Source of the DNA: Dryocola sp031988645
Lineage (GTDB): Bacteria; Pseudomonadota; Gammaproteobacteria; Enterobacterales; Enterobacteriaceae
Length of the DNA stretch: 64,000 bases
NCBI RefSeq assembly: GCF_051307045.1
Contig: NZ_CP150452.1
Coordinates: forward strand, 1,116,001 to 1,180,000
Direction of reading: 5' to 3'
Position numbers and translations under genes: made by a program. Numbering within the stretch: position 1 is the first letter of the stretch; each line of letters starts with the position of its first letter. The notes below the pieces were generated by a model, which had not been told where the DNA came from, ran no database searches, and saw only the letters and a list, made by a program, of their open reading frames with translations. Shown in pieces: positions 17,492 to 28,036 of this stretch.

Positions 17492-18166
17492 TCAGAGCCG
17501 TATTAGCGTCATTAATCCCGCGCCGTCACTCTTCCAGCGGGCGGAAAAGCTTTGCTCCGCCGCAAAAGGGCCGAGGCGGGAGACGAGTTTGAGTTCGAGG
17601 ATTTGCGCACTGACCGCCGTGATTTCCGCTGCGGAAAAATCGAAATAATGCCCGACGTGTCGATACAGGGCTTTGAACAGGCTCTCTTTCGCGGAGAAGG
17701 CCAGCGTTAACGCAACGGGGAAGGGCAGGCCGCAGGCGCGCAGCAGCCCGCGCTCGGCCGGGTTGACGATGCCGTCGGCGATATCCTGCGCGTCATAAGT
17801 ATTTATTATGACTTCGGCGTCGATGCCGATGCCGCAACGCTTGCCGGGGAGATCGGGGATCGCCGTCGCCAGCGCCAGCCTGTCGGTATGGGTAATGCTG
17901 CCGGTAAATCCTGGCGGCCAGCAGGGCGCGCGGTTCAACCCGATGCCGGGGATAGAATCGTTCAGGCCGCTCAGGCGCAGGGCTTCAGCCGCGGCGATAC
18001 GGCCTGCGAGGTGTTCCGCACATCGTTTATTTACCGCGTTGGCTAACCGTGAAGCGTGGGGCAACCACAGCAGATCGCCCGGCTGGTACGTATCGGCCGC
18101 AAAGTCCACGCGCGCAATACGCTGAGCGGTGCCGGGGAAGATGAAGTGCGTGAGATGAGCTTGCAT
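17492..18166 (-). CDS. entD: EntD, enterobactin synthase phosphopantetheinyl transferase
   Basis: 224 aa from the start chosen. Transfers the 4'-phosphopantetheine arm to the carrier domains of EntB and EntF. Motifs: EHLAGRIAAAEALR, GSITHTDRLALA, the Mg-binding GIGIDAEVI and FSAKESLFKALY. The start at 18166 (MQAHLTHFIFP) fits the family length; the longer frame to 18208 begins inside a REP-like repeat and lacks a ribosome site. It follows fepA on the same strand, as in K-12, and is less conserved than its neighbours, which is usual for EntD. Confidence 0.9.
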   Translation of the reverse strand: MQAHLTHFIFPGTAQRIARVDFAADTYQPGDLLWLPHASRLANAVNKRCAEHLAGRIAAAEALRLSGLNDSIPGIGLNRAPCWPPGFTGSITHTDRLALATAIPDLPGKRCGIGIDAEVIINTYDAQDIADGIVNPAERGLLRACGLPFPVALTLAFSAKESLFKALYRHVGHYFDFSAAEITAVSAQILELKLVSRLGPFAAEQSFSARWKSDGAGLMTLIRL

Positions 18167-18195
18167 GGCATGCGGCCGCGGTCGGAAAGAAAACG

Positions 18196-18270
18196 GCGGG
18201 TGGCGCATGCGCCTGCCCGCCCTGCAAAAAGGTTAAGTGCAGGGTGGATATGCGAAGCGCTATCCACCGC
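18196..18270. repeat. Pair of REP-like palindromes between fepA and entD
   Basis: Copy one at 18196-18220 (GCGGGT / GCCCGC type arms, core GGCGCATGCGCC). Copy two at 18239-18270 (GGTGGATA / TATCCACC around TGCGAAGCGC). Confidence 0.65.
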
Positions 18271-18281
18271 TGCCTTTACGC

Positions 18282-20540
18282 TTAGAAGTGCGTGTTGACG
18301 CTCATATAGTAAGTACGGCCGGACTCGTTAAACGTCTCGGCGCCCGCGCCGTACATATAGCCCGTCGCCCCGCCCGTGGTCTGCGCATTCCCCGCGCGCC
18401 AGTGACGTTTATCGAACAGGTTGTCGATACCCGCCGTCAGGCTGACGTTTTTGGTCGCATCCCAGGTGCCGCTCAGGCCAACGATGCTGTAAGGGCTGAC
18501 CTCGTTGGTTTCAGGCCCGGTCGCCGGTTGACCTTTGTAGTTGTACTTCTTCGGCTGCTGTTTGCCGTACCAGGTGAAGGTCGACTGCACGGAGATGTCC
18601 TGCAGCGCCTGCCAGCTTAGCGTGGAGTTCAGGGTGTACTCCGGAATCACGGACAGACGCTCGCCGGTTTCCTTGTTCTTGCTTTGCAGCATGTAGGTCA
18701 GGTTGTTGGTCCAGTTGACGCTATCGCTAACCGGCACGTTCAGGGTTCCTTCCAGACCTTCAACCACCGCTTTAGGGATGTTTTCCCACTGGTAAATATC
18801 CGTTCTGGTTGCGCCTGAAGAGGTCTGACCCACCGGCGCGTAGCCCGCTTCGATCTTATCGCGGTAGTCGTTGCGGAACCAGGTCACGCCGGCCAGCCAG
18901 CCTTCGTGTTTGAACTCAAGGCCGATCTCTTTGTTGATGCTGGTTTCGGCTTTCAGGTCGTCGTTACCCATCATATAGCAGCCGACGCCGGTGCCGCTGG
19001 CGTAGCAACCCTGACCCTTACTGTAGAGGATATAGTTCGGGTTAGTCTGGTACAGGCTCGGCGCTTTATAAGCGCGGGCGATGCCCATTTTCAGGGTGAA
19101 GTCGTCGCCGAGGCCCTGGGAAAGGTTCAGAGACGGGCTCCAGTTGTTGCCCACAATGCTGTGATGATCGAAGCGAAGAGCCGGGGTCAGCATGGTGCTG
19201 TCGGTCAGCTCCATGTTGTCTTCCGCGAACAAAGAGAAGATCTCCGCCTGGCTGTAAGGGCTGCGGCCGGTGCTGTTGTAGCCCGGAATAGCGCCGCCCA
19301 TAAAGGTCTGGCCGTTGGAGGTCTGATCCTTCATGCGCTGCTGGTTCCATTCGGTCCCAAGCGTCAGGTTCTGGTTGACCATCAGATCAAGCGGGATATT
19401 CACTTCGCTGTGCAGCAGCACGTCGCTGAGATCGATATCCTTGAATTTGTCGCTGGCGAAGATGCCTTCGGTGCCGCCGGCGAGGCCTTCCTGCATGCGC
19501 GAGTTGCGGGTGTGCTCATACTGCACCCAGTTGCTGGTGGTCAGCCCGCTGTCCCAGCCGCCGTTCCAGGTCAGGGAATAGGTCTGGCGATAGAGACGGT
19601 TGGTCTCGTTGCCGTAGTTATCCTTCACGATCTGGTTAGTGTTGGTGTTCTGGGTATCCCCCGCGTACAGGTTGCCCTGGCGGCTGTAGCCCGCTTCGAG
19701 TTCCAGAGACTGCATCGGCGCGAAGTCCCAGCGCACGACGCCGTTGAGATCTTTATTAATCACCCCTTCGCGGCCTGCCGGCAGGGTATCGGCATAAATG
19801 CCGGTGCGTTCGGACTGATGGCCCTGGTTGATGTCCCAGGCGTCGGCCTGGGTTTTATCCAGGTTGCCGTACAGGCGGAAGCTGAAATCCCCGCCCAGCG
19901 GGCCGTTCAGGCTGAAGTTGGTACGTTTGGTCGAGCCTTCGTCTTTGTGTTCAGGCGCGTTCAGATAGGTGTTCCAGGAGCCGTGCCACTCGCCGCTGCC
20001 TTTTTTGGTGATGATATTCACCACGCCGCCCGCCGCGCCGTTACCGTAGCGAGCCGCGGCCGGGCCGCGGATCACTTCAATGCGCTCGACCATTTCAGGC
20101 GGCACCCAGCTTGCGTCGCCGCGCGTATCGCGCTCGCCGCGCCAGCCGAGGCGCACGGAGTTGCGGCTGGTCACCGGCTTGCCGTCGATCAGGATCAGGG
20201 TGTTTTCCGGGCCCATGCCGCGAATATCAATCTGGCGATTGTTGCCGCGCTGGCCGCTGGTGGAGTTGCCGGTGAGGTTAACGCCCGGCATGGTGCGGAT
20301 GATTTCAGAGATATCACGCGCCGGAGGGCGCTTTTTGATTTCTTCCGCGGTGATGGTGGACACGCCCGGCGCCTGCAGGTTCTGCTCGGCGGCCGTCACC
20401 ACCATGGTGTCTTCGTGAGCGGCGTTCTGTGTGGTTTCTTTGCTATCAGCAGCGTTATCTTCCGCGACTGCCGGAAGCGCAACGCTGTAAATTCCCATGT
20501 TGATGAGCATCAACAGGGAATACTGGATCTTCTTATTCAT
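18282..20540 (-). CDS. fepA: FepA, TonB-dependent ferric enterobactin receptor
   Basis: 752 aa (746 in E. coli). Outer-membrane 22-strand barrel with an N-terminal plug that imports ferric enterobactin. A signal peptide ends near AVAED; a TonB box (DTMVVTAAEQN) and the plug domain with VERIEVIRGPAAARYGNGAAGGVVNI follow; the protein ends in Phe (YYMSVNTHF), as outer-membrane proteins do. Divergent from fes with a Fur-box-like region between, and followed by entD. Confidence 0.98.
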   Translation of the reverse strand: MNKKIQYSLLMLINMGIYSVALPAVAEDNAADSKETTQNAAHEDTMVVTAAEQNLQAPGVSTITAEEIKKRPPARDISEIIRTMPGVNLTGNSTSGQRGNNRQIDIRGMGPENTLILIDGKPVTSRNSVRLGWRGERDTRGDASWVPPEMVERIEVIRGPAAARYGNGAAGGVVNIITKKGSGEWHGSWNTYLNAPEHKDEGSTKRTNFSLNGPLGGDFSFRLYGNLDKTQADAWDINQGHQSERTGIYADTLPAGREGVINKDLNGVVRWDFAPMQSLELEAGYSRQGNLYAGDTQNTNTNQIVKDNYGNETNRLYRQTYSLTWNGGWDSGLTTSNWVQYEHTRNSRMQEGLAGGTEGIFASDKFKDIDLSDVLLHSEVNIPLDLMVNQNLTLGTEWNQQRMKDQTSNGQTFMGGAIPGYNSTGRSPYSQAEIFSLFAEDNMELTDSTMLTPALRFDHHSIVGNNWSPSLNLSQGLGDDFTLKMGIARAYKAPSLYQTNPNYILYSKGQGCYASGTGVGCYMMGNDDLKAETSINKEIGLEFKHEGWLAGVTWFRNDYRDKIEAGYAPVGQTSSGATRTDIYQWENIPKAVVEGLEGTLNVPVSDSVNWTNNLTYMLQSKNKETGERLSVIPEYTLNSTLSWQALQDISVQSTFTWYGKQQPKKYNYKGQPATGPETNEVSPYSIVGLSGTWDATKNVSLTAGIDNLFDKRHWRAGNAQTTGGATGYMYGAGAETFNESGRTYYMSVNTHF

Positions 20541-20730
20541 TATGGTGGCCTGCTTTTCCGCTGCTCTCTGTGCCGTCCTTGCCCAGTGGGCCCGAGCGCA
20601 GCATGGATGTCAGTGACTCATACCGGGCGCGCGTCAATATTGAATAACAAGGCAATATTTTTCAGACAGCCCGGCAACTTATTGTTTTCGCTCGACAGCC
20701 CGTAGCCTAAAGCGCGCAAATACGCTATTG

Positions 20731-20785
20731 CAAATGCAAATAATTATCAATAGTATTATCGATATATTTCGATAAGATAAAAATT
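20731..20785. promoter_or_regulatory. Fur-binding region between fepA and fes
   Basis: Very AT-rich sequence with overlapping Fur-like hexamers; the best 19-mer, at 20742-20760 (AATTATCAATAGTATTATC), matches 12 of 19 consensus positions. The position in the divergent fepA-fes promoter agrees with the known E. coli control. Confidence 0.65.
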
Positions 20786-20815
20786 ATTCCATTAATAACA
20801 TGGGGTTATGTATTG

Positions 20816-22042
20816 GTGGTTCAGGTGCGGATGGGAAGTGAAAGCTGGTGGCAGGGGATAGCGGCGCAGCGCGGGCCGTCGGTCAGCTGTGAAAAAGGGG
20901 GAAGTTGCACGGTAACTTTCTGGTGGCGCGATCCGGCCGGAGACGAGCGCGCCTCAGCCATCAAACGCGTGTGGATTTATATCACCGGCGTGACCGATCA
21001 CCATCAGCGCTCCCGTCCACAAACGCTGGAGCGCGTAGCGGGCACCGACGTCTGGCGATGGCAAACGGAGCTCACCTCGACATGGCGCGGTAATTATTGT
21101 CTGATCCCCTCGCTCAACGAAGAGGACTTTCCCGCCGCGGCTTTTGCCGGCGAAGAGCCGGAGCGTAACGCCCTGCGCGAAGGCTGGCGTAAACTGCTGC
21201 CGCACGCGATTGCCGACCCTTTCAACCCGGACAGCTGGAAGGGCGGGCGGGGGCATCCCGTCTCGGCGCTGCATCTGCCGGATGCGCCAGCTCAGCCGGG
21301 GTGGGATAACCCGGCGGCGTCATGGCAACCCGCGCAATGCGTGACCTGGCGTAGTAAGCGGCTTAAAAATCAGCGGCGCGTGTGGGTTTTCGCCACGGGC
21401 GATAGCGCGCCGGGCCGGCGCCCGCTGGCGATTTTGCTCGACGGGCAATTCTGGGCGGAAGGGATGCCCGCATGGGCCGCCCTGCAGGCGCAGACCAACG
21501 CAGGCGCGCTGCCGGAAGCCGTTTACGTGCTGATAGACGTTATCGATAACGCGCGCCGCGGCCAGGAGCTTCCCTGCAATCCGGACTTCTGGCTGGCGGT
21601 GCAGGAAGAACTTCTCCCCCAGCTGCGCGAAAAAACCGTATGGAATAATAATCCCCGGACGACGGTCGTGGCCGGGCAGAGCTTTGGCGGATTGTCATCG
21701 CTGTATGCCGGGCTGCACTGGCCGGAAACGTTCGGCTGCGTGTTAAGCCAGTCCGGTTCCTACTGGTGGCCGAAGCGCGATCCCCAGCAGCAGGACGGCC
21801 TGCTCATCAGGCAGCTACAAGAAGGGCAAATCAAGCCCGCGCCGCTGCGCATTTATCTTGAGGCGGGCATACGGGAACCCCTTATTCATCGGGTAAACCT
21901 GCGCCTTTATCCCTTACTACAACAAACACAGCGAGCTGTTTTCTACCGTCAGGTTGATGGTGGACACGATGCGCTTTGCTGGCGCGGCGGCCTGCTCGAC
22001 GGGCTGGCCTGGCTCTGGCAGGCCCCGATCAGACAGGAGTAA
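20816..22042 (+). CDS. fes: Fes, enterochelin esterase
   Basis: About 408 aa. Cytoplasmic serine esterase that hydrolyses ferric enterobactin to release iron. An N-terminal domain (FWWRDPAGDE, WIYITGVTDHH, REGWRKLLPHAIADP) precedes an alpha/beta-hydrolase with the nucleophile in VAGQSFGGLSSLY and the histidine in QVDGGHDALCWRGG. The GTG at 20816 gives the E. coli-like N-terminus (MVQVRMGSESWW), with GGGG about 10 bp upstream; the TTG at 20813 is the alternative. First of fes-ybdZ-entF. Confidence 0.95.
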   Translation: MVQVRMGSESWWQGIAAQRGPSVSCEKGGSCTVTFWWRDPAGDERASAIKRVWIYITGVTDHHQRSRPQTLERVAGTDVWRWQTELTSTWRGNYCLIPSLNEEDFPAAAFAGEEPERNALREGWRKLLPHAIADPFNPDSWKGGRGHPVSALHLPDAPAQPGWDNPAASWQPAQCVTWRSKRLKNQRRVWVFATGDSAPGRRPLAILLDGQFWAEGMPAWAALQAQTNAGALPEAVYVLIDVIDNARRGQELPCNPDFWLAVQEELLPQLREKTVWNNNPRTTVVAGQSFGGLSSLYAGLHWPETFGCVLSQSGSYWWPKRDPQQQDGLLIRQLQEGQIKPAPLRIYLEAGIREPLIHRVNLRLYPLLQQTQRAVFYRQVDGGHDALCWRGGLLDGLAWLWQAPIRQE

Positions 22043-22045
22043 GGC

Positions 22046-22264
22046 ATGGAATACACTAATCCTTTTGACGCCCCGCAGGGTCGTTTTTTTATTCTCGCAA
22101 ACGCTGCCAGGCAGTTCAGCCTGTGGCCAGAAAACTGCGCGCTGCCCGCCGGTTGGCAGGTGGTATGCGAGCCCGCGTTGCCGGAGGCCTGCAACGGCTG
22201 GCTTAAGGACAACTGGACGAATTTACAACCGGCCTCTTTTGCTGAGCAGGGAGGTGCGAAGTGA
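22046..22264 (+). CDS. ybdZ: YbdZ, MbtH-like protein of enterobactin synthesis
   Basis: 72 aa. Small NRPS helper that binds and stabilises the adenylation domain of EntF. Family positions are seen in the start NPFD, the FSLWPE block, the PAGW turn and the NWTNLQP end. It begins 3 bp after the fes stop and overlaps the entF start by 4 bp (GTGA), so all three genes are coupled. Confidence 0.95.
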   Translation: MEYTNPFDAPQGRFFILANAARQFSLWPENCALPAGWQVVCEPALPEACNGWLKDNWTNLQPASFAEQGGAK

Positions 22265-25200
22265 GTGACGCGCTGATGGCAAACCCCGTGGAACAACAAA
22301 CCGACACGCTGCCGCTGGTGGCCGCGCAGCCCGGCATCTGGATGGCGGACCAGCTGTCCCCGCAGCCCAACGCCTGGAGCGTGGCCCACTACGTTGAGTT
22401 AAACGGAGAGGTCGACGAAGCGCTGCTGTGCCGGGCGATTATTGCCGGCATGACGGAAGCCGATACCCTGCGCATGCGCTTTGGCGAGGTGGACGGCGAA
22501 GCCCGCCAGTGGATAGATCCTGCCGCCGCCTTCACGGCGCCGATCTGCCGCGATCTTCGTCATGAGGCCGATCCGCAGGCCGCGGCGCAGGCGTTTATGC
22601 GTGACGATCTCGACCAGGATTTGCGCCTTGCAAGCCAGAAACCGCTTTACCATCACGAGCTGCTGCGCCTGAGCGACACGCGCTGGTTCTGGTATCAGCG
22701 TTTTCATCACCTGGTGGTTGACGGCTTCAGCTTCACCGCCATCACCCGCCGAATCGCCAATATTTATACGGCTTACCGCCGCGACGAGCAGCCGGAACCC
22801 TCTCCGTTCACGCCGTTTAGCGAAGTGGTGGCGGAGTATGAACGCTACCGCGAAAGCGACGCGTGGAAACGCGATGCGGCGTTCTGGGCAGAGAAAGCGC
22901 GCCAGCTGCCGGCGCCCGCCACGCTTTCCACCCGGCCGCTCACCGGACAGGGTTCGACCACGAGGCTTATCCGGCAGTCGCTGAGTTTTGACCGCGAAGA
23001 TTTCCGCAGGCTGGTAAACGGCAGCGGTCTGACCGCCGCAGATATGGCGCTCGGCCTGGTCGCGCTATGGCTTGGGCCGCTTAAGCGGACGCGCCGACTA
23101 TTCCGCCGGCTTTATCTTTATGCGCCGTATCGGCTCAAGCGCCCTGTGCGCAACCGGCCCGGTGCTGAACGTACTGCCGTTCGGGGTACGCATCCAGCCT
23201 GATGCCACGCTGCCCGAGCTGGCGCAGGAGCTGGCCCGCGAGCTGAAAGGAATGCGCCGTTATCAGCGCTACGACGCCGAGCAAATCCAGCGCGATTTGG
23301 GGCAGGTTTCCAGCGGCGAACCGCTGTTTGGCCCGGTGCTGAACCTGAAAATGTTCGATTACCGCCTCGATTTCGCCGGCATGGAAGGCATTACGCACCA
23401 GCTGGCCTCCGGCCCGGTGCGCGATGTGGAAATTGCGCTGTACATCAGCGAACAGGGCGACTTCTCACTCGAACTGCTGGCAAATGAGGAACGCTACGAG
23501 GCGCAGACCTTGCGCCAGCATATGGCCCGCCTGCCGCTGCTTTTACGCCAGTTCGCGGCCAACCCCGCGCTGCGCTGCGTGGATGCCGAACTGCTGCATG
23601 ACGCCGAAACGGCCCTGCTGGAAAGCGTAAACCATACGCAAATGCCGGTGCCGGCCACTACCTTAAGCGCCCTGATAGCGGAACAGGCGCAGCGCACGCC
23701 GGATGCCCCGGCGCTGGCGGACGAAAACCATCGGTTCACCTATCGCCGCATGCGCGAGCAGGTGCTGGCGCTGGCCGCAGAATTAATCGCGCAGGGGGTT
23801 AAACCGGGCGATGTCGTTGCCGTGGCGCTTCCGCGCTCGGTCTTCCTGTCCCTTGCGCTACAGGCGATCGTGGAGGCGGGGGCCGCGTGGCTACCGCTCG
23901 ATACCGGCTATCCGGACGATCGTTTGCAGATGATGCTCGAAGACGCCGCGCCGCGCCTGCTGATTACCTCAGCCGAACAGCTGTCCCGCTTTAGCGCAGT
24001 CCGGGGCCTGAAAACCTTCTGCTATGAGCATGAGCTGGCGGCGGTAAATCTGCCGCTAAACCTGCAGCTTTCAAGGCCGGAACATACCGCCTATGTGATC
24101 TTCACCTCGGGGTCGACCGGTCGCCCGAAAGGCGTGATGGTCGGGCAGCAGGCCATTGTTAACCGCCTGCTGTGGATGCAGGACCACTATCCGCTGAACG
24201 GGGAAGACGTGGTGCTGCAGAAAACGCCTTGCAGTTTCGACGTCTCGGTGTGGGAATTCTTCTGGCCCTATATTGTGGGCGCCCGGCTGGTGATGGCGCC
24301 GCCTGAAGCGCATCGCGATCCGGAAGCGCTGCAGCAGCTGTTTGCCCGTTACCGCGTGACGACCACGCACTTTGTGCCGTCGATGCTGGCGGCCTTTGTC
24401 GGCGCGCTCACCGATGAGGAAGCGATCGCCAGCTGCGCTACGCTGCGCCGCGTGTTCTGCAGCGGCGAAGCGCTGCCGGCGGAACTGTGCCGCCAGTGGG
24501 AGCAGCTTACGCATGCGCCGTTGCACAATCTTTATGGCCCTACCGAGGCCCGCCGTGGACGTAAGCTGGTATCCGGCGTTCGGCGAGGATCTCGCCCGTG
24601 TCACGGGAAGCAGCGTGCCGATTGGCTGGCCGGTCTGGAATACCGGGCTGCGCATTCTTGATGCCGCGATGCGTCCCGTACCTGTGGGGATCGCCGGCGA
24701 TCTTTATCTCACCGGCATCCAGCTGGCGCAGGGATATCTCGCGCGGCCGGATCTGACGGCAAGCCGTTTCATCGCCGATCCTTTTGCGGCGGGCGAACGT
24801 ATGTATCGCACCGGCGACGTGGCGCGCTGGCTGGAAAACGGCGCGGTGGAATATCTGGGGCGCAGCGACGACCAGCTTAAAATCCGCGGCCAGCGCATTG
24901 AGCTTGGCGATATTGACCGGGCGATGCAGGCGCTGGACGATGTTGCGCAGGCCGTGACCCACGCCTGCGTGCTCAATCAGGGCGCGGCCGCCAGCGGCGG
25001 CGACGCGCGTCAGCTGGTGGGCTACCTGGTTTCCGCCTCGGGCGCGCCGTTGCCCGTCGATTTCCTGCGTGAGCAACTTGCAGCCGTCCTGCCTGCGCAT
25101 ATGGTGCCGGTGGCGCTGGTGCAGCTGGAGGATTTCCCGCTCAGCGCCAACGGCAAGCTTGACCGCAAGGCGCTGCCGCTGCCGGAAATGGCCCAGCGTG

Positions 25201-26192
25201 GCGCCGGTCGCGCGCCAGAAACCGAGCTTGAAAAGACGATTGCCGCAGCCTTCGCCGGCCTGCTGGGCAGCGAAATTCTTTCGGTAAATGATGATTTCTT
25301 CGCCCTAGGCGGCCACTCGCTGCTGGCGATGCGTCTTGCCGCCCAGCTCAGGCGCGAGCTGGAAAAACCGGTGACCGTAGGCCAGGTGATGATCGCCTCC
25401 ACCGTCGGCCAGCTTGCCGAAACGCTGGCGCAGGCGCGCAGCGAAGAAGAGGCCAGCCGCGCGGGCTTTGAAGCCGTCCTGCCGCTGCGTAAAAGCACCG
25501 GGCCGACGCTGTACTGTTTCCATCCGGCTTCCGGTTTCGCCTGGCAGTTCAGCGTGCTGCAGCGCTATCTCGATCCGCGCTGGTCGATTACCGGCATTCA
25601 GTCGCCGCGGCCGACGGGGCCGATGCAGCAGGCGGAGAATCTGGCGCAGGTTTGCGAGACGCATCTGAAAACGCTGCGTAGCCTGCAGCCCCACGGGCCT
25701 TATTATCTGATGGGCTATTCTCTTGGCGGTACGCTTGCGCAGGGCATCGCCGCAAGGCTTGCCGCCGCGGGGGAAGAGGTCGCCTTCCTCGGCCTGCTTG
25801 ATACCTGGCCGCCGGAAACGCAGAACTGGGCGGAAAAAGGGGCGAACGAGCTCGATCCAATAGTGCTGGCGGAGATCAACCGCGAGCGTGAGGCTTTTGT
25901 TGCGGCGCAGCAGGGGCAGGCGTCCGACACGCTATTCCAGGCCATCGAAGGCAACTACGGCGACGCCGTGCGCCTGCTGACCACCGCGCATAGCGTGCCT
26001 TTCGCCGGCAAAGCGACGCTGTTTGTGGCGGAACGTACCTTACCGGAAGGCATGGATCCGCAAAAAACCTGGGCGCCGTGGATAGCGCAGCTGGATATCC
26101 ATCGGCTGGACTGCGCGCACGTAGATATCATTTCCCCGGCTGCCTTCACTGAGATAGGGCCGGTATTGCAGCGGGTGCTGGCGCTGAAATAG
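22261..26192 (+). pseudogene. entF: EntF, enterobactin synthase NRPS component; two +1 frameshifts, probably intact in the organism
   Basis: Seryl-activating NRPS with the domain order condensation - adenylation - carrier - thioesterase. Condensation: HHLVVDGFSF. Adenylation: IFTSGSTGRPKGVMV, NLYGPTEA, YRTGDVARW. Carrier serine: DDFFALGGHSLLAM. Thioesterase: GYSLGGTLAQGIA, with the final histidine in CAHVDIISP. The start is GTG at 22261. The frame breaks at 23074-23078 (TTGGGCCGC for TTGGCCGC) and at 24547-24551 (GAGGCCCGCC for GAGGCCGCC). Removing both extra bases gives 1309 aa, against 1293 in E. coli, with no other damage. Confidence 0.93.
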
Positions 26193-26195
26193 CGG

Positions 26196-26226
26196 AAGAC
26201 ACCCTCTCCCGGGGAGAGGGTGTCTT
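26196..26226. terminator. Bidirectional terminator-like hairpin between entF and fepC
   Basis: Near-perfect palindrome: AAGACACCCTCTCCC faces GGGAGAGGGTGTCTT. It separates the converging entF and fepC genes. T runs are short. Confidence 0.65.
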
Positions 26227-26246
26227 ATTCGGTGTCGTGCGTGTTT

Positions 26247-27047
26247 TTATCTGCGTCCCAGCGGCACCACCAGCGGCGTATGGGCCACCGGATCTTCAAT
26301 AATCATGCAGCGCAGGCCGTAAATCGCTTCTATCAGCTCGGGCGTGACGATATCCTCCGGCGCGCCCTCAGCGACAATCTTCCCGTCCCGCAGGGCTATA
26401 AGATGCGTGGCGTAGCGGCAGGCCTGGTTCAAATCATGCAGCACCGCCGCCAGGGTGTAGCCTTTCTCACGGTTCAGCTCGCTCAGCAGCTCCAGCAAAT
26501 CAATCTGATGGCTGATATCAAGCCAGGTGGTCGGCTCGTCCAGCAGCATGATGGAGGTCTCCTGCGCCAGCACCATCGCAATCCATGCGCGCTGCCGCTG
26601 GCCGCCGGACAGGGTATCGACCGGCTGATCGGCCAGCTCTTCAATATGCGTCGCCTGCATGGCGCGGGCGACGGCCTGGCTGTCCTCTTCGCGCCAGCGG
26701 GTAAACATCGGCTGGTGCGGGTAGCGTCCGCGCGCCACCAGCTCAGCCACGCTGATATCGCCCGGCGCGCTGGCGTTTTGCGCCAGCAGCCCGATGCGGC
26801 GCGCCACTTCTTTGGTGGCGAAACGGTGAATTTCATTGCCGTCAAGCCACACCCGGCCGGCCATGGGCTTCATCAGGCGGCTCAGGGTGCGCAGCAGGGT
26901 GGATTTGCCGCAGCCGTTCGGGCCGATAATGGCGGTGAACTTCCCGTCAGGAATGGCGACGGTCAGCCCGTCGGCCACTACGTGAGTGCCGTATCCCAGA
27001 GTAAGCTGTTCGCCATGCAGACGCGGCGGGGTGGATATCTGGCTCAT
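26247..27047 (-). CDS. fepC: FepC, ferric enterobactin ABC importer ATPase
   Basis: 266 aa. Cytoplasmic ATPase of FepBDGC. Walker A GPNGCGKST, Q-loop region IGLLAQNA, signature LSGGQRQRAWIAM, Walker B IMLLDEPTTWLD and switch His in AAVLHDLNQA. The ATG overlaps the fepG stop (ATGA). fepE, which lies between entF and fepC in K-12, is missing. Confidence 0.97.
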   Translation of the reverse strand: MSQISTPPRLHGEQLTLGYGTHVVADGLTVAIPDGKFTAIIGPNGCGKSTLLRTLSRLMKPMAGRVWLDGNEIHRFATKEVARRIGLLAQNASAPGDISVAELVARGRYPHQPMFTRWREEDSQAVARAMQATHIEELADQPVDTLSGGQRQRAWIAMVLAQETSIMLLDEPTTWLDISHQIDLLELLSELNREKGYTLAAVLHDLNQACRYATHLIALRDGKIVAEGAPEDIVTPELIEAIYGLRCMIIEDPVAHTPLVVPLGRR

Positions 27048-28036
27048 TTCTTACGGGACTCCTGAATCAACAACGCAATAAGGTAAATGCCGCCGATGCT
27101 GACGGTCACCACGCCTACCGGCAGCTGGTAAGGCATAAACAGATGCTGGGCGCAGAGATCCGCGCCGAGCAATAAGGCCGCGCCGCATAAAGCGGACTGC
27201 AACAGTCCCCAGCGGGAAGTCCCGCTCAGGCGACGAGCAATATGTGGCGCCACCAGCGCGATAAACGAAATCGGCCCGGCAAGCGCGGTGGCGGCAGCGG
27301 TGAGGATAACGCCGGTTAGCATCAGCGCCAGGCGCGAACGCTCAACGGAGACGCCCAGCGCGCAGGCGCTGTCGTCGCCCATCTCCAGCAGGCGCATGCG
27401 GCGCACCAGCAGCGCGCCGGCTACCAGAGCCAGCAGCATCAGCGGGGCGGCGGGAAGCGTTTTCGCCCAGGTCAGGCCGTTGAGCGAGCCGGCGTTCCAC
27501 AGCCCGGCGGAGAGCGCGGTTTCCAGCGACGCGTGCAGCAAAAGCCAGGTGTTAAACGCCACCAGCATGGCGCGTACGCCGATGCCGATAATAATCAGGC
27601 GGAAGGTTTCGATGCCGTTGCGCCAGGCGAGCAGCCACACCACCAGCGATGTGGCGATCCCGCCCGCCATCGCGGCGGCGGCAATGGTCGTCTGCTGCTG
27701 GCCGAACAGCACCATGGCGACCAGCACGCCGCTCCAGGCGCCGGTGTTAAAGCCCATCACGTCCGGGCTGCCGAGCGGGTTGCGCATCAGCGACTGAAAG
27801 ATTGCGCCGCTCACGCCTAAAGCCGCGCCGATTAACAGCGCCATCAGTACGCGCGGCAGGCGCCACTCGACGACGACCAGGGAAACGTTGCGCGGGGCGT
27901 AGCCGAACAACGCCTCAATAACCTGGCCTGCGGAAAGCGGCAGCACCCCGCTGCCAAGGCTCCAGACGCCGAGCGTCAGGCTGAACAAAAGCAGCAGCAG
28001 GCAGATGATAACCAGACGCGCAGAGAGACGAATCAT
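27044..28036 (-). CDS. fepG: FepG, ferric enterobactin ABC importer permease
   Basis: 330 aa from the ATG at 28036, exactly the E. coli length. BtuC/FecCD-type permease with 9-10 membrane segments; typical blocks are RLPRVLMALLIGAALGVSGAIFQ, RNPLGSPDVMGFN and GPISFIALVAPHIAR. The frame is open upstream to 28297, but that part overlaps fepD in another frame. It overlaps fepD by 4 bp and fepC by 4 bp. Confidence 0.97.
   Translation of the reverse strand: MIRLSARLVIICLLLLLFSLTLGVWSLGSGVLPLSAGQVIEALFGYAPRNVSLVVVEWRLPRVLMALLIGAALGVSGAIFQSLMRNPLGSPDVMGFNTGAWSGVLVAMVLFGQQQTTIAAAAMAGGIATSLVVWLLAWRNGIETFRLIIIGIGVRAMLVAFNTWLLLHASLETALSAGLWNAGSLNGLTWAKTLPAAPLMLLALVAGALLVRRMRLLEMGDDSACALGVSVERSRLALMLTGVILTAAATALAGPISFIALVAPHIARRLSGTSRWGLLQSALCGAALLLGADLCAQHLFMPYQLPVGVVTVSIGGIYLIALLIQESRKK

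Noticed and set aside
18906..20705. A 599-codon plus-strand open frame opposite fepA
   Set aside because: It is fully antisense to a certain gene and its translation resembles no known protein. It is a codon-bias shadow; similar shadows at 10064-11329, 15978-17393, 47215-48639 and 57043-58305 were also rejected.
22261..26192. Three separate NRPS-fragment genes
   Set aside because: Two single-base changes join them into one ordinary EntF with all domains in order.
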